DNA of 64,000 bases from the NCBI RefSeq assembly GCF_964355755.1, contig NC_092672.1:14318501-14382500 (forward strand), in the 5' to 3' direction. This document shows positions 10,845-22,400 of this stretch, piece by piece. Under the pieces are notes generated by a model. It did no database searches. It saw only the letters and a list, made by a program, of their open reading frames with translations, and had not been told where the DNA came from. The translations under genes and the position numbers were made by a program. The number at the start of each line of letters is the position of its first letter. The first letter of the stretch is position 1. This DNA comes from Antedon mediterranea (lineage: Eukaryota > Echinodermata > Crinoidea > Comatulida > Antedonidae).

Positions 10845-11589
10845 ATCTTGTATAATGAAATTATACGTAAGTCTACTACTGTTTTTAAATTGTATATAAT
10901 TGAATTTTATTTTTACTAGACCTTGTTACAGTACCAAAATTGTATTTTTATAGTATATTTTAAGGAATTATATTAACTCACTGATAGTGGCCTACGTTAG
11001 TCGCTTTTGCCTTTTTAAGTTTAAGATTAATTGACCAAAATTGATTGCCATTTTTACATTAATATCGTTCTTAGTGAAAAAGTATATAAATCAACACAAT
11101 CAACTTTATTATTATTATCGTATAGTATTTATACTTTTTATAGAATTAGGGACTATAATATCCAATCAGTAAAATTCCTACTTTTAATTCTGAAAAAAGT
11201 CATATAGCAGCACTATAGAATGAGGTTTATTTCACGATGAAGCTCGAACCGCTTTACCGCTGTCTATAACAATACATACAGTTATTACCAATGTTGTTGC
11301 AAACGTTTATCGTTCATAAACAATTCCCGGAGCTACCCTTTAAAAGTATGGCTGACATTATATTTCTTCTAAATTTATTTATATTCCACGTGATCAAAAA
11401 CTATAATTTTATGGATTCTTTAAACCATGGGGAAGGTGCAGCACGTGATTATAATGATTATATAAAGAGATGTACATTGTTTTGTTTTTGTGGGTTTTTT
11501 ATCCTTTAATACTATTTTACCACGTTTTAATTGATATGTAAGTTTTAATGTTTCATCTCATCTTGCCAAAGTTATAATTAATAGATGGT
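10845..11589. other. No gene recognised
   Basis: AT-rich. A 72-residue plus-strand open frame at 11291-11509 has no recognisable features. Confidence 0.35.
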
Positions 11590-11930
11590 TAAGTGCAATG
11601 GTATTCTATCGGATAAAGAATTTGTCAGTGTTGGAGCTCCACAAGGATGTGTTATTTCTCCAATTTTATTTTCATTTTATTCAAGTAACAGTAGTTTATT
11701 TTAAGTAAGTTGTGACGAAAGCAAGATGTAAATGAGTATTTTAATGAAGTTGACAGATGTGTTAATTGGTGTGACGACATGAACTTAATTCCTAGTATTA
11801 CCAAAGAGATTACAATAGACTTCTGTAAAACTACAGTAAAATACAATGTATTATCGATTAAAGAAAGTGAGATTGAAAGATTTGCCGCCCAATATAAATA
11901 TGTGGGTACTATATAATAGATAATAAATTA
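11590..11930 (+). pseudogene. Degenerate LINE reverse-transcriptase relic
   Basis: Translation with frameshifts gives VGAPQGCVISPILFSFY (RT block before the catalytic site, ~11629-11680). After a decayed stretch lacking the YADD motif come RCVNWCDDMNLIPS and ERFAAQYKYVGTI, the conserved thumb region. The order and spacing match the LINE at 23585-25200 (FVKFCDDNYIQINASKTKK and QYKYLGIV). Stops and frameshifts throughout. Confidence 0.65.
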
Positions 11931-13558
11931 TTTTATTTTATTTTTATTATATTTTTATTAAAACATATTTAGACAGGATAACATAATTCAGAAAAGAAAA
12001 GATCACAAAATTCTGTTCCTTAATATGGTCCTGCAATGAAACAACTTTAAAACACAAGATTTCAAAAAATCCAAGACAAAAAAAAATACAACAATCAGTG
12101 AATATAGAACGTAATAAGAAAACGTGTTGAAAAACAATTATTGTTTAAAGGAATGCTTTTTATAATTAATTTTAAAACTATTTACAGACAGACTAACCTA
12201 ATTTTTACAGGGATCTTATTCCAAGCTTTAGCTCCTGCAATTTTTAGCGATCCGCTCATATAAGCAATTTGGCATAGGTGGTATAACATTCAGAGATTGG
12301 GAATATCTCGTTGAGTAAATTATTACTTACTTTACTAACTACTGTATAGAGACTGGAAGGTAGGGGAACATGCTTCGTGTTTTTTTTTTTCGATTGCTGA
12401 CTTAAATTAATTTATTGTGGCTAAGTTTACTACTTCATGTGAGCGCATTTAAATTATGTATACTTCTGATTCTGATGATAGTGGGAATCTAACTTTCCCA
12501 GAAAGCACATATTCTACTTTTTAGAAATCTCAAGCAAATCAGAGTTGATAACACTATTTTAATTCTATTTTATTCAAATATTTTATTATATATATTTATG
12601 GTAATTATACTGAACGATTATACAACGATACCATCTAACCCCATGCTCACTGAGTTATAAGAAGTGTATATTAAAGCTCTGTCTACACTATCAAACTTTA
12701 TTTAAAAAAAAGATTATTTCATATTACTACCTTATTTGGGCACATCACACTTTTTTTCGGTCAAGTATAATAGCGTAAAGAGAACTTTGGAAAAGTTGAA
12801 AATATTATTAAAGACCCACTCATTCGTGACAAAGTGTTACAGTTTTGATAGATCACCACCAAAAGCTATGTGAACTAAATAGCATTCATATGTTTTGAAT
12901 CATTTTTACAGAACTTTTACATTGGCCTATGACGTTGTTGCAACCTGCGTTTTTAACAGTATTTTAGCCTTGGCCCATTACCAGTATTTTGACATTTGCC
13001 CAAAGCGTTTTTGTAATTTGAAGTATTTTTTTGTAGATTCTAAGGCATATTATACTTAGCTTTGCATACAAAACTAAATTGATCTGACTTCTCTTTTCAT
13101 AAGTCAATCAGGCGCCAAAATAACTTTTGTCGTTTATATTCAAAAGCAATAATTAGGAAATATGCAAAATTATAATAAAATGGACTAATATTGAATTCCA
13201 CACGCATTGAGTTGGAAGATAACAATATAAATATATTGACAATACATACCAGTTTACAAAAGCATACATTGTGCGTTTGAAGGATCACAATTACAACTAT
13301 TGTAAAATAGATTTAATGTATATTGAAGAAATATAAAGATAATCGACCAATCAAATGGCTTGTAGATGTCAATTTATCAGCAAAGACACACCGAAGTCAT
13401 CGATTTGTTAATACACAGGAAATGCAGACGATTCTATTTTTATCGCTCTAATTATTACTTTGAAACCGCTTTATATTGTAGGCTACCTGCCGTTTGTTGA
13501 ACGGAGAAAATACACGTGTTAATAACTGATATTATAGCATTGGAATATCCACTGATAC
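11931..13558. other. Intergenic, possible further retrotransposon debris
   Basis: On the minus strand at about 12260-12200 the phrase IAGAKAWNKIPVKIR resembles the C-terminal tail of LINE RT proteins; this is weak. TTAAAGCTCTGTCTACACTA near 12672 looks like a TTAA-flanked MITE end, but no matching second end was found. The rest is AT-rich without features. A possible acceptor (ATTATAG, ending 13537) precedes the gene at 13559. Confidence 0.35.
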
Positions 13559-15322
13559 ATGATGGCTTCTGTTAGCTGGCATTGTGTCTCAGTACCAGCA
13601 TTTTGTCCTTATCACACTAATAAAAGACAGGAATTCTACTGCAAGACATGCGAAGAGCCTGTATGTCAGCAATGTATAGCAGAAGAACACAAACTTCCAA
13701 AACATAAAAGAGAAGAAATTGAAAAGACTACAAAAAAATATCAAGAAAAACTGGAAAGCCTTTTGCCAATGAAAGCTAAGCTTGTTGAAGATTTTGATTC
13801 ATCTGTAACAAACATTGGAAACACTTTACTTCGATTGGAGTCTTCTAGACTAACATGTGCAAATGACGTAGACAAGCAATATAAAAAATCTGAATTATTT
13901 CTAAAGGAAAAACGACAGGAGCTAATTGAGGATCTTGAACAAAAATTCAAAAACAAAAGAGATGTTTTATCAGATCAAAGAGCTAGATTATTGGCAGCTC
14001 GAAGTGAAGCAGTCAGTGCTATACATTTTGTACAAAGAGTTAAATGGTATGATGACCACAAAACAGCGTTTGGAGATGCCAATAATTGTTATAGAAAGAT
14101 GAAGGAGGCACTCTCAAGGGAACTTCAACTGCGACCAGAAGAAAACTGTAGAATTTATTTCGAAGAAAATAATGAACTCGGAGAGATTATTTGTTCAACA
14201 ATGCTTGGTGAGATTGAAACTACATCTTCTGTTGGATTCACGTCTTGTCTGACATGTACCGATTTCCAAGATGTTAGAATAGGTTCTCTAAAGATTTTGA
14301 AGCTAATAGCAAGAAATGCAATAGATGAGCAAGTCAACGAAGGTGGTGCTGATGTAGAAGCGGAACTAATTTACCAAGACACGGAGATGAAACTTGAAAC
14401 AAAAGATAATAATGACGGTACATATTCTATTTACATGCGACCTGAGAAAGCTGGAGAAGCAAGTTTGAGTGTCAATATGTTTGGTATTCCAATCAAACAC
14501 AGTCCCTTTAAAATAAAGGTGAAACCTGCTAATCATTTGGTGTTGAAGTTTACGCATGAAGTGTTCAAAGAGAAAGGACCATTCGGGGTTGCTGTCTCAC
14601 ACAAGGGAGAAATATTTATTGTAAACCGAACATCAAATGTGTATGTCTTTGATCGAGATGGTAAATTGAAGAAAACTCTAGGTGTCAACGGAGCTAAATA
14701 TCTACAAGGAATTATCGTTAGTAACGATGAGACCTTCATAGTTACGGATAACCAGATCCGAGAGATTTTCAAATGCGATAAGAATGGCCAGGTCATCAAG
14801 AGATTTGGTGCTGATGTGTTGGAAGATCCAGTAGGTGTCACTGAAGGACATGATAAATGTGTATACGTTGTAGATTATGAAGGTCATTGCATACAGAAAT
14901 TTAAACCTGGGGGCCAATACGTTAAACGTTTCATTCATTCAAAACCAGGTGACGCGATTTCACCTTGGTTTATTACTACCAGTACGAGTAATAATCGTTT
15001 TATCATTTCTGATACATGGGCTCATTATATTCACGTATTTGATAGCAACGGGAACGCCTTATTTAGATTTGGTTCTTATGGTAAACTATTGGGACAACTT
15101 GAATATCCCAAAGGTGTGGCCGTTGACAAAGAAAATAATATATTGGTGAGTAGTGAGCACAGAGTGCAACTGTTTAGTTCTACTGGTGCATATAAGTGGA
15201 GGATTGATAACGAAAGTCATGCTTTACGTGATCCTAGAGGGATTGCCATCATTCCAGGAGATTGGAGGCGAGTAGTTGTAGCAGACTGGGGAAATAGGCT
15301 TGTTAAAATATTTAACTATTAG
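13559..15322 (+). CDS. RING-less TRIM-NHL-like protein (B-box, coiled coil, filamin, NHL), paralogue 1
   Basis: 587 residues in one uninterrupted exon. The B-box zinc ligands are C16, H19, C28, C31, C36, C39, H44 and H49. A charged coiled coil spans ~55-165. A filamin/ABP280 repeat spans ~228-322 and includes the signature DNNDGTYSI (283-291) and HSPFKIKV. Residues ~330-587 form an NHL-type propeller of about six blades, with motifs such as PVGVTEGHDKCVYVVDYEGH and PKGVAVDKENNILVSSEHRV. This order matches TRIM2/TRIM3/TRIM71, which bind RNA or protein partners through NHL; however no RING lies N-terminal to the B-box, so intrinsic ubiquitin-ligase activity is not expected. The start is the first ATG of an ATGATG-like context just before W7; a second ATG follows at once. 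It is closer to the gene at 45512 than to the one at 25493: it shares the C-terminal PG[D/E]WRRVVVA[D/E]WGN. The exact orthologue is not assigned. Confidence 0.9.
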   Translation: MMASVSWHCVSVPAFCPYHTNKRQEFYCKTCEEPVCQQCIAEEHKLPKHKREEIEKTTKKYQEKLESLLPMKAKLVEDFDSSVTNIGNTLLRLESSRLTCANDVDKQYKKSELFLKEKRQELIEDLEQKFKNKRDVLSDQRARLLAARSEAVSAIHFVQRVKWYDDHKTAFGDANNCYRKMKEALSRELQLRPEENCRIYFEENNELGEIICSTMLGEIETTSSVGFTSCLTCTDFQDVRIGSLKILKLIARNAIDEQVNEGGADVEAELIYQDTEMKLETKDNNDGTYSIYMRPEKAGEASLSVNMFGIPIKHSPFKIKVKPANHLVLKFTHEVFKEKGPFGVAVSHKGEIFIVNRTSNVYVFDRDGKLKKTLGVNGAKYLQGIIVSNDETFIVTDNQIREIFKCDKNGQVIKRFGADVLEDPVGVTEGHDKCVYVVDYEGHCIQKFKPGGQYVKRFIHSKPGDAISPWFITTSTSNNRFIISDTWAHYIHVFDSNGNALFRFGSYGKLLGQLEYPKGVAVDKENNILVSSEHRVQLFSSTGAYKWRIDNESHALRDPRGIAIIPGDWRRVVVADWGNRLVKIFNY

Positions 15323-15411
15323 TTTAGATTCTGTAGAATATCAGGTTTAAGATTGAACATAAGATAGATACATAGGAGTAAACATAATATGTCTGAACCA
15401 TGTAATATTAC

Positions 15412-15693
15412 ATGGACAAAGGAACCTGTAAAGTTGTTATGTTAGATACAATAACAAATTATGTGAAAAGAAAAACTGGGACTGGGAAGATTATTTCTTT
15501 AGAAAATATCTTAGAAATCTTACGTTCTTTAACAAAAAATATTATAATTAAAACTCTAGCCATATCTAAACTAATATACAATACTAGCATTATAACCATA
15601 CCACAATCATGGAAAGAAATTATTTTAAATAGTGAACATGGAAAAAACACCGATTTCTTTTGGCTTCATAAAAACAACTTAATGCAAAACTAA
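15412..15693 (+). pseudogene. LINE RT C-terminal relic (L1-like phrase)
   Basis: A 93-codon open frame containing LTKNIIIKTLAISKLIYNTS followed by IITIP. This is the conserved region downstream of the RT palm in L1-like retrotransposons (the pattern L..R.xIIKtlalSKLiY..s...iP). It starts 90 bp past the stop of the TRIM-like gene and has no other support as a host gene, so it is better read as a retrotransposon fragment than as a downstream exon. Confidence 0.5.
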
Positions 15694-15699
15694 TTTATA

Positions 15700-16637
15700 A
15701 TTTATTTGTGGAAAATTTTATCTACTCCTGTAGCCTTTTTATTTTCTTACCTTATCATAATGAACATAAATCCTGTATATAAAGTTGTTTTAACGTAAAC
15801 TCTGTTTTAGGCATCAGTTATACTTTTTAAGAGGACAATTATTCAAATACATGAATCATTTAATGTGTTTGGTGATGCAATATAATTGATTGCATTTCAA
15901 TATAATCTGTATGTATTTGCATTTGTTCAATATATATATTTTTCTATATTTGCAATATTTTATATCTTAAATACAAATTGTAAGTAGTAGTTGTACTAAG
16001 ATGACATCGGGTATGAAGTGTCTCACATACTCCGAAGCCAAAATCGCATCTTGGACTTGCACAGTGAACTCTAACCTGTATTTTAACTACTTTAAAAACT
16101 TACTTTTATTGTCACAAATGTACATGTATGTATACAATATATTCATAAATGAGAATTTATATAAACGTGAGATGAACTCACACATCCAAAAAAGTATGTT
16201 TAGATATTATTAATATTTTCTGCATGACTTGTTATTTATAATTAATTCACATTTACCGTACCGTAGACCCAAAATATATACTGTCAATTTTACATCTATT
16301 CGTATTTGAATGCAAACGACGTGAGTACGTAAGACAACCAATACTCATGAACATTAAAGATGAACTAAACAACAATAGATCATATCACACATTCCTCGAT
16401 CTTAAAATCTGTAATTCAAAATTACGCCAATTCAATTAACCCATGATAAATATGAATTAGCCAATAATATTTTCGACAAACATTGTAAAATATGTCTGAC
16501 CTGGCATGGAACACACTAAATGATATATGTAATACAATTCTTTCTCAAACTTAATTTTGTACATTTCTTAGTTTTTAATATTGTCGTGACAAAGCATACT
16601 TTGTAAATATTTTGAAATCTGTTTTTATATCTAATTT
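15700..16637. other. Intergenic, nothing recognised
   Basis: AT-rich with no clear poly(A) signal for the upstream gene and no supported open frame. The 70-residue frame at 16001 is not convincing. Confidence 0.35.
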
Positions 16638-16880
16638 ATGTTAAAGAGTCGCTATCCAATCGAGTTCGAACAATACCATGAAAGCCCCAGTGGTCTAATG
16701 GTTAGGACATCTGCATATCAAGTAGGCAGCCCGAAAGCTCTGCTAACTTTTCTGGCTGTTTTACTTTATCGTTTTGATTTAGCTTTTCGCTTCTTTTTTT
16801 TGTATCTCCATTGAGATCCAGCCACTGATACCCACAGCATTGTCATTTTTTTCAGTTATTTGCCTTTGGGTTTATACAAT
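16638..16880 (+). repeat. Chimeric SINE: tRNA-like head joined to a second repeat tail
   Basis: The leader GTTAAAGAGTCGCTATCC (16638 on) and tRNA-like 5' half GCCCCAGTGGTCTAATGG (16684 on) match the complete copy at 47775-47905 in reverse. Just after the anticodon arm the sequence switches to CCCGAAAGCTCTGCTAA...ACTGATACCCACAGCATTG, which matches 30285-30410. The T-arm and B box are missing, so this copy cannot be a functional tRNA gene. Confidence 0.7.
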
Positions 16881-17721
16881 TATGTAATAATTTAAAATAA
16901 TTGTTCCATTCATTTCATTGATGGTTGATATCATTTTTATAGGCCTAATTGATAATGCACTATTTATTAAAGGACCCTCTGTAGACCATCTCCTATTATA
17001 TATGTAAAGTTTAATTTTTTTAAATTTAATAAGCTTACTTTTATTTGCCATTTATTTAGCTTAGTTCTTTGAAACAAAAATACCAATGTAATTAACAACA
17101 ACAATGGCATTAGTGTAAATATAATTTATATCACCAGCATGCACAGAATAAAATAATATATAAATAATAAACGCGTTATGTCTTGTCATCAAAGAGTTTG
17201 AAATCATCATAGCTATTATCTATTTCTCACAAAATATATTTGTATGGTCGTGTATTATTGATAGTAATAAATCAATAAATGGTTATACAAATTTTGTTGT
17301 GTATTTTTTTTTAATGGACATAACTTAATTAATAAGGTCAATAGTGTTTTGTTATCAATGTTCCAAACAATTGTGTAATCAGCACTTTCGTAATGTATTG
17401 GTTCAGTTGAATGCATTATATATACTATACACTGACCAACCCTTAGATTCATAATAATAATTATACATAATGCATAATCTAATAATGATTATACTGAAAC
17501 AAAGTGTAATTATGAGGAGGACTAAAAGCAAGTCAACACGATTCATGGTTTTTAATTCAATCAAGGATTATTATAGAATCAACTCGTCCATGCGAAGTAC
17601 AATTTTGGAAAAATAAAAAAAGGTGAAAAAAAAAGAGAGAGACATTCAAATTCAAAAAGACATTTACTTTCCTCCACAGCAATACAATACAAAATAATAA
17701 ACAGAAATGGAAAGGTATATT
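16881..17721. other. Intergenic, nothing recognised
   Basis: AT-rich sequence without supported genes. A minus-strand 65-residue frame (17255-17452) has no features. Confidence 0.35.
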
Positions 17722-18440
17722 AACAAGGCCATATAGATGGCTACAGTCGCGTGCTTAGTGTTTACCGACCGACCGACCAACCTACCAACTGACCGAAATT
17801 ACTTACATTTAAAAATGATGAAATGTTTAAAAACAGTTATATATTTTTAATTTACACGTGCGTAGCCTGTCACTTTTGTTGTGCTCGTATAACGTAATTT
17901 CGAGTTGAAAAGTAAGTCAAGAAAACAGAAATCGGGCAAAAAGAGTGCGCAATAACATTTAACGCGCAGTGCGCGCGCATAAATCTGCGCACTCATGGCA
18001 ATTTTGTAAACGCTTAAAATTGCCTGAAACGTACTCTTATTTCATGGAAAATAAATTTTGAAAATGTTAAGCGCGCGTACGCGTGCGCTACGCACGTAAT
18101 TGTATTGCCATATGATGATTTATGCCCTGAAATTTATGAGTACCAAATTTTATTTAATTGTGATTCATGGTTGTGAAGATATGATTACAAACGTGATTTT
18201 GTTAAATCGTGCGTAGACCGCGTAATTTTTTATTGCGCACCGTGAAAACATAACCACATCGATTCCTGGCCATAAGGAATATACTGTGAAAAATTGACTT
18301 AGCTAGATTAAACTGATATCAAGATAAGGTCAGAAAGCGATAAAACGCATAGTGATACCGGACCGACAGACAGACCGACAGACCGACAGACAGACCGACC
18401 GACATAGTGAACTATAGAGTCGCGTCCACGCGACTAAAAA
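17722..18440 (+). mobile_element. Full-length copy of the (GACC)n dispersed element, ~720 bp
   Basis: The left end AACAAGGCCATATAGATGGC is followed by a short GACC tract (about 17765-17785). The interior is rich in GCGC motifs (e.g. 17960-17990, 18070-18095). The right end has an imperfect GACAGACC tract at about 18355-18405, then GACATAGTGAACTATAGAGT and a small hairpin GTCGCG/CGCGAC. The element at 10731-10844 is the same with the interior missing. No open reading frame; class unknown. Confidence 0.65.
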
Positions 18441-18479
18441 TGAAAAATGAAACATTGAAAGTAAATAAACGTCGTTTCT

Positions 18480-19975
18480 ACTTTAATGTTGTTTAGTGTC
18501 GACGATAGTGATAGTTACTGAAGTTAGAAAGAATGATGATCTAGTTAAGGTGAGGGATATTTTGGTTTGGACTTCTGAGATAAGAACATTTTTAGAGTTT
18601 GGAAGTTGAATACCATTAAAGGTAATATTTTTGAAGGAGTCGTCTAAACAAAATGCTTTGAGGTCGAAAATTAAAATAGAACTAAATTTGAGCGGGAACA
18701 GTACAACAAATTAAAGAGGAGCTTTATGACAGATTAAGAAAAGAGGGAAAGGATTCGGTTATTAAAAGAGGAAAAATAACTTGTTTTCGTCCCTGATGCA
18801 ATTAAGAAAGGATCTTTTTTTTTTATACACAAATTGTGATTTTATGTCAGTCTGAACTTTTATTTTGGGTATTCCAGGAAAATATTGATTTGGTTTAAGT
18901 TTTTCCAAAACAACATTTATTTTAGTTATCTAAGTTTGAGTATATGGTACCTGAATTTGAATTATTATGAAAACTTAGGATCTTGAAGGAGTTGCTATTT
19001 TTGCGCGTAAGTGAATATCAGATTACGATTTTGTTTGATGTGGTTTTTAAGGAGTTATTTCTTCTGATTATATCATTTAATTATAAGAGTTAACTGGGAT
19101 TTTGGCAAATGTCACATGTGTGGAAAGTACATAAAGCCATGATTCTAGAACCAGTAGTTAATGAAGCACTTTGTTCTCTACTCAAGAAGGTAACAGAGTC
19201 ATCTTCTGATTATATCATTTCATTATAGGAGTTAACTGGGATTTGGGCAAATGTGTCTTCTGAGGCGGCTATAATAGTCATGATTTTTTTTGATACAGTA
19301 AATGACTTGTTTTGGTGTCAACAACTCGATACCACAAGGAAGAAAGGCATAACTTCACCATTACTTTTTAAGACTGATTCAATTTCTGAGATCGTTCAGG
19401 CTTCACCCTTGGTCAAGATTGATCAGATGGAACATCAAGGAGGACGAGATTTTGGTTTTAATTTTTTCCAAGGTGATTAAGTAATAAACATATTTCTAGA
19501 CGAGGGTTTAATGGAGAAATTGAAAAGTCAATTAAAAAGAAAGATAAAGGCAAAGCGGAGAAATTTAGCTAGTAGCTGGAAAATATGTATTCGGTATAGA
19601 AACGATTCAGTCAACTTGATTAAAAATACATAATATTTTTTAAAATAAAATAGCAAAAGAATCTAAAGTGAATGTTAATTCCCAGCTGTGGTATATCAAA
19701 TCTTAAGGATGAAATGGGTAAAATTATAACCGACGACTTTTCTAAAGAAGAACTTCTTTGTTTGGTAGTAAATTTATTAAAAGAAAATTTGTCATGTGCC
19801 ATGTTTAAAGATGTTACTGAGGAAGTGATTCCTGATTTGTCGGTTCATAAAGCTTTCTCAAATCTATGTTTTTTATCCTCGAGAGTGAAATTGCTGATCC
19901 GTTAAGTACTATTTTCTCAAGGCTGTTTGAAGAAAAGGCAGTTTCTGCTTCATGGAAAAAAGGGGTATAAAAAAG
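18480..19975 (+). pseudogene. Heavily degraded LINE relic
   Basis: Suggestive frames only. QQIKEELYDRLRKEGKDSVI (~18705-18765) resembles the charged end of LINE ORF1-type proteins. ESEIADPLSTIFSRLFEE followed by KAVSASWKKGV (~19883-19969) resembles the RT fingers (the pattern of a partner helix then WKkg). Frames are interrupted throughout. A ~55-bp direct duplication (TTCTGATTATATCATTT...GTTAACTGGGATTT) occurs at ~19060 and ~19202. It may be two different relics. Confidence 0.4.
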
Positions 19976-20573
19976 CAATAAACTGCGGGCACTGGTGCAC
20001 TTTTTTGTAATAAAATTAGGGATTGTTCTTATATATAGGCATAGTCAAAATATTACACAATAAGTGTAGGCCTATTCTGTTGACTGTGGCTAGTATTAAT
20101 TTCTTTGTCAACAATACTTCATCAATTCAAAATAATCAGCTTAAAGTTGTTGCTATTGTTGTACAGTATGTGCGTGTATAGAATAATAACGCGTATACAA
20201 TACATCTTATATAATCGATAAAATACACTTATTGATCGTAATTATATGTATACACTGAGCCAGACAATGAGCTATTTTTCTCAAAGCACAATTTTATTAC
20301 TAATAGGCTACATTACAGGTTCAATCGTTGATAAACTACCATTGAATTACCCGTAAGCCTACAAAAGAAAAATATTACAAACGATGTTTGACAAATTCAG
20401 TGTATTTTGCAGTGTGCCAATCAATTCTATTTATATTCATAGAACTAAAATATGTCGTTGCTAGAAACTACTACATTTCTTTAATAAATATAATGTACAT
20501 ACAATATTGCTCAAAATCAGTTCCATTTCAATATCAATTCAGTATTCAATAAGCTTTTATTTCACAACAGAAG

Positions 20574-21458
20574 CTAGGTCGTGTCCACAGATGGTTCTCG
20601 AATACACAGTGATTTCAGCGTCAAAAAACTGGCGATTTCAAATGTAGTACGTACCGCAGGACTATAAATACATTGTCATTTTCAGAAACAAATACATAGA
20701 CACGATGATTAATCTTGTCAACTAAAATTAGCACCCTGGGAATTAGACCTACTTCCGAAGGCGAAACTTGTCTGGGACGAACAATTTTTAAATATTATTC
20801 TTTATCCATTCAGTAACGCAATATTGTTTTAAATGTTTTATATTCATGTCAATAATATATATCAATAAACACCGTAAAACATTTACGATTCAAAACTTTT
20901 GTTTAAATGTCCCTGTTATACTCGATTGAAATAGTAAAGTACATGTAACGATACACCTCTACGACGTTTATATTTTTTATAATTATTAATTGATACAAAC
21001 TTTGGGAAGCAACTGTCAGTAATAACGTTTTTATGTGTATATTATGTATTTATATATCCAGCAGTAGAGTCTACCCACAGTCACGGTAATAAATGTTCTT
21101 TGTATATGTGTTTATATATCTAACAGTAACCACATTCACAGTAAGAAAATTTCGATTCAAATGGCGACCAAAAATGGTTAATACGTATTTACAATATTGT
21201 CAAAGCAAATCTCAGTTTTAAGTTTATTCTTCAAGGCCCCATAAATCTACCTATTTGTGTTAAACCAAGGGCTCATAAATTTAGCTACAAACCGGGAGCA
21301 TGAGAGATTGGAATGTTCCATTTATCGCAAATCAATACATTTGAATAAACGTATATTAAATCAAATAGTCAAAATCAAAAATAGCATCGGTCTTCAACAT
21401 TATGGTACTGTACTCGAGCTGTTCAACCGGTTTTCAGCTATTAAAAACAATTATCGAA
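20574..21458 (-). repeat. ~890-bp dispersed repeat, copy B (inverted)
   Basis: Reverse complement of 1968-2841, beginning CTAGGTCGTGTCC and ending near AACAATTATCGA. It contains a local duplication of the ATATATC...AACAGTAACC / GCAGTAGAGTC segment (21050-21130) not present in copy A. No coding capacity. Confidence 0.7.
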
Positions 21459-21959
21459 GCCTCGTATTATTGTGTGCAGGTATTTTTCAAGAGGACATCC
21501 ATTAGACAGTGTATACCACGATCGGAAAATCTCTTAAGTGAAATATCTCAAGTGAAATATCATTAGAATGGGAATTTAAAGATTCTTTTTTTTCTTTTTG
21601 GCAAAATTTTAAACGATATCAAATAACATAATACAGTTTTTTTCTTTTGTTCATATGAATTGTTATGATACATGATGATCATGAATTTAGGAATAATTAC
21701 TACAAAATGTACAGTATTGAAATTTCAGCTGAAATACCAAGATGATAATGATTAGTTTCAGATATCTTAAGAAGGCGGTATTGTCTTATCATAATGTTCA
21801 ATAACTTCTATGACTTTTTTATATAGCCTACCAGGAAGTTGTAATCAACATATATACAATAAATAATTTCAATGTATTTCTTTTTTTACAGTTTTAGGCC
21901 TAAGTGTATTAGTAAATGAATTTTTTTTTTGTGCATAAAAATTTATCATATAGTGTTAT
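21459..21959. other. Intergenic, nothing recognised
   Basis: AT-rich sequence with a small duplication (AAGTGAAATATC twice, about 21536-21560). Confidence 0.35.
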
Positions 21960-22400
21960 AAAATGGGAAGACAAAAGACAAACAAAGTAGAAAAAATTAA
22001 ACAATATTTCAAGTGGATCAATAAAGATTATTGACGTTTCGATGTTTGTCTCGTCTCTCTATTTTTACCAATATTAAGTCAAAATGCCGTCAAGAACCTA
22101 GACCATTATTTGTTCATTATTACTTTCAGTTACAGAAAATGGCTGACTGGATTCTTTTTCTATTGAACCTAGATCTCTAGTTTACTTAGGCCATATGATT
22201 GTTTGTAGTCTACATTCCTTGTTGTTTTATTATGCTAATTACTTACTCATTTACATACACATTACATGTCCTATTGGTATATAAGCACTCTAGGCGTTGT
22301 TTACTATTCTGATGATGAGAATAGTTTCTCGAAACATGTCACATTTACATTTTAAGGCAGTTTGCCTTTTTAATAAATGCCTCGTTATAGTCATCCTAAT
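21960..22400. mobile_element. Retroelement tail debris with hammerhead-like motif
   Basis: On the minus strand, 22010-22060 holds ATCGAAACGTCAATAA, a motif typical of Penelope-like or LINE tails. On the plus strand, 22264-22340 has CTGATGA (22309-22315), a GAGAA/TTCTC stem, and GAAA followed by CATGT. ACATGT at 22264-22269 can pair as hammerhead stem III. A small AAGGCA/TGCCTT hairpin and an AATAAA (22372-22377) follow. Identity as a mobile-element end is inferred. Confidence 0.4.

Noticed and set aside
12672-12720. TTAA-flanked MITE end (AGCTCTGTCTACACTATC)
   Set aside because: I could not find the matching inverted end within the next kilobases, so no element can be delimited.
15412-15693. 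Downstream exon or second gene after paralogue 1
   Set aside because: The peptide matches an L1-like RT phrase and lacks any link to the TRIM-like gene.
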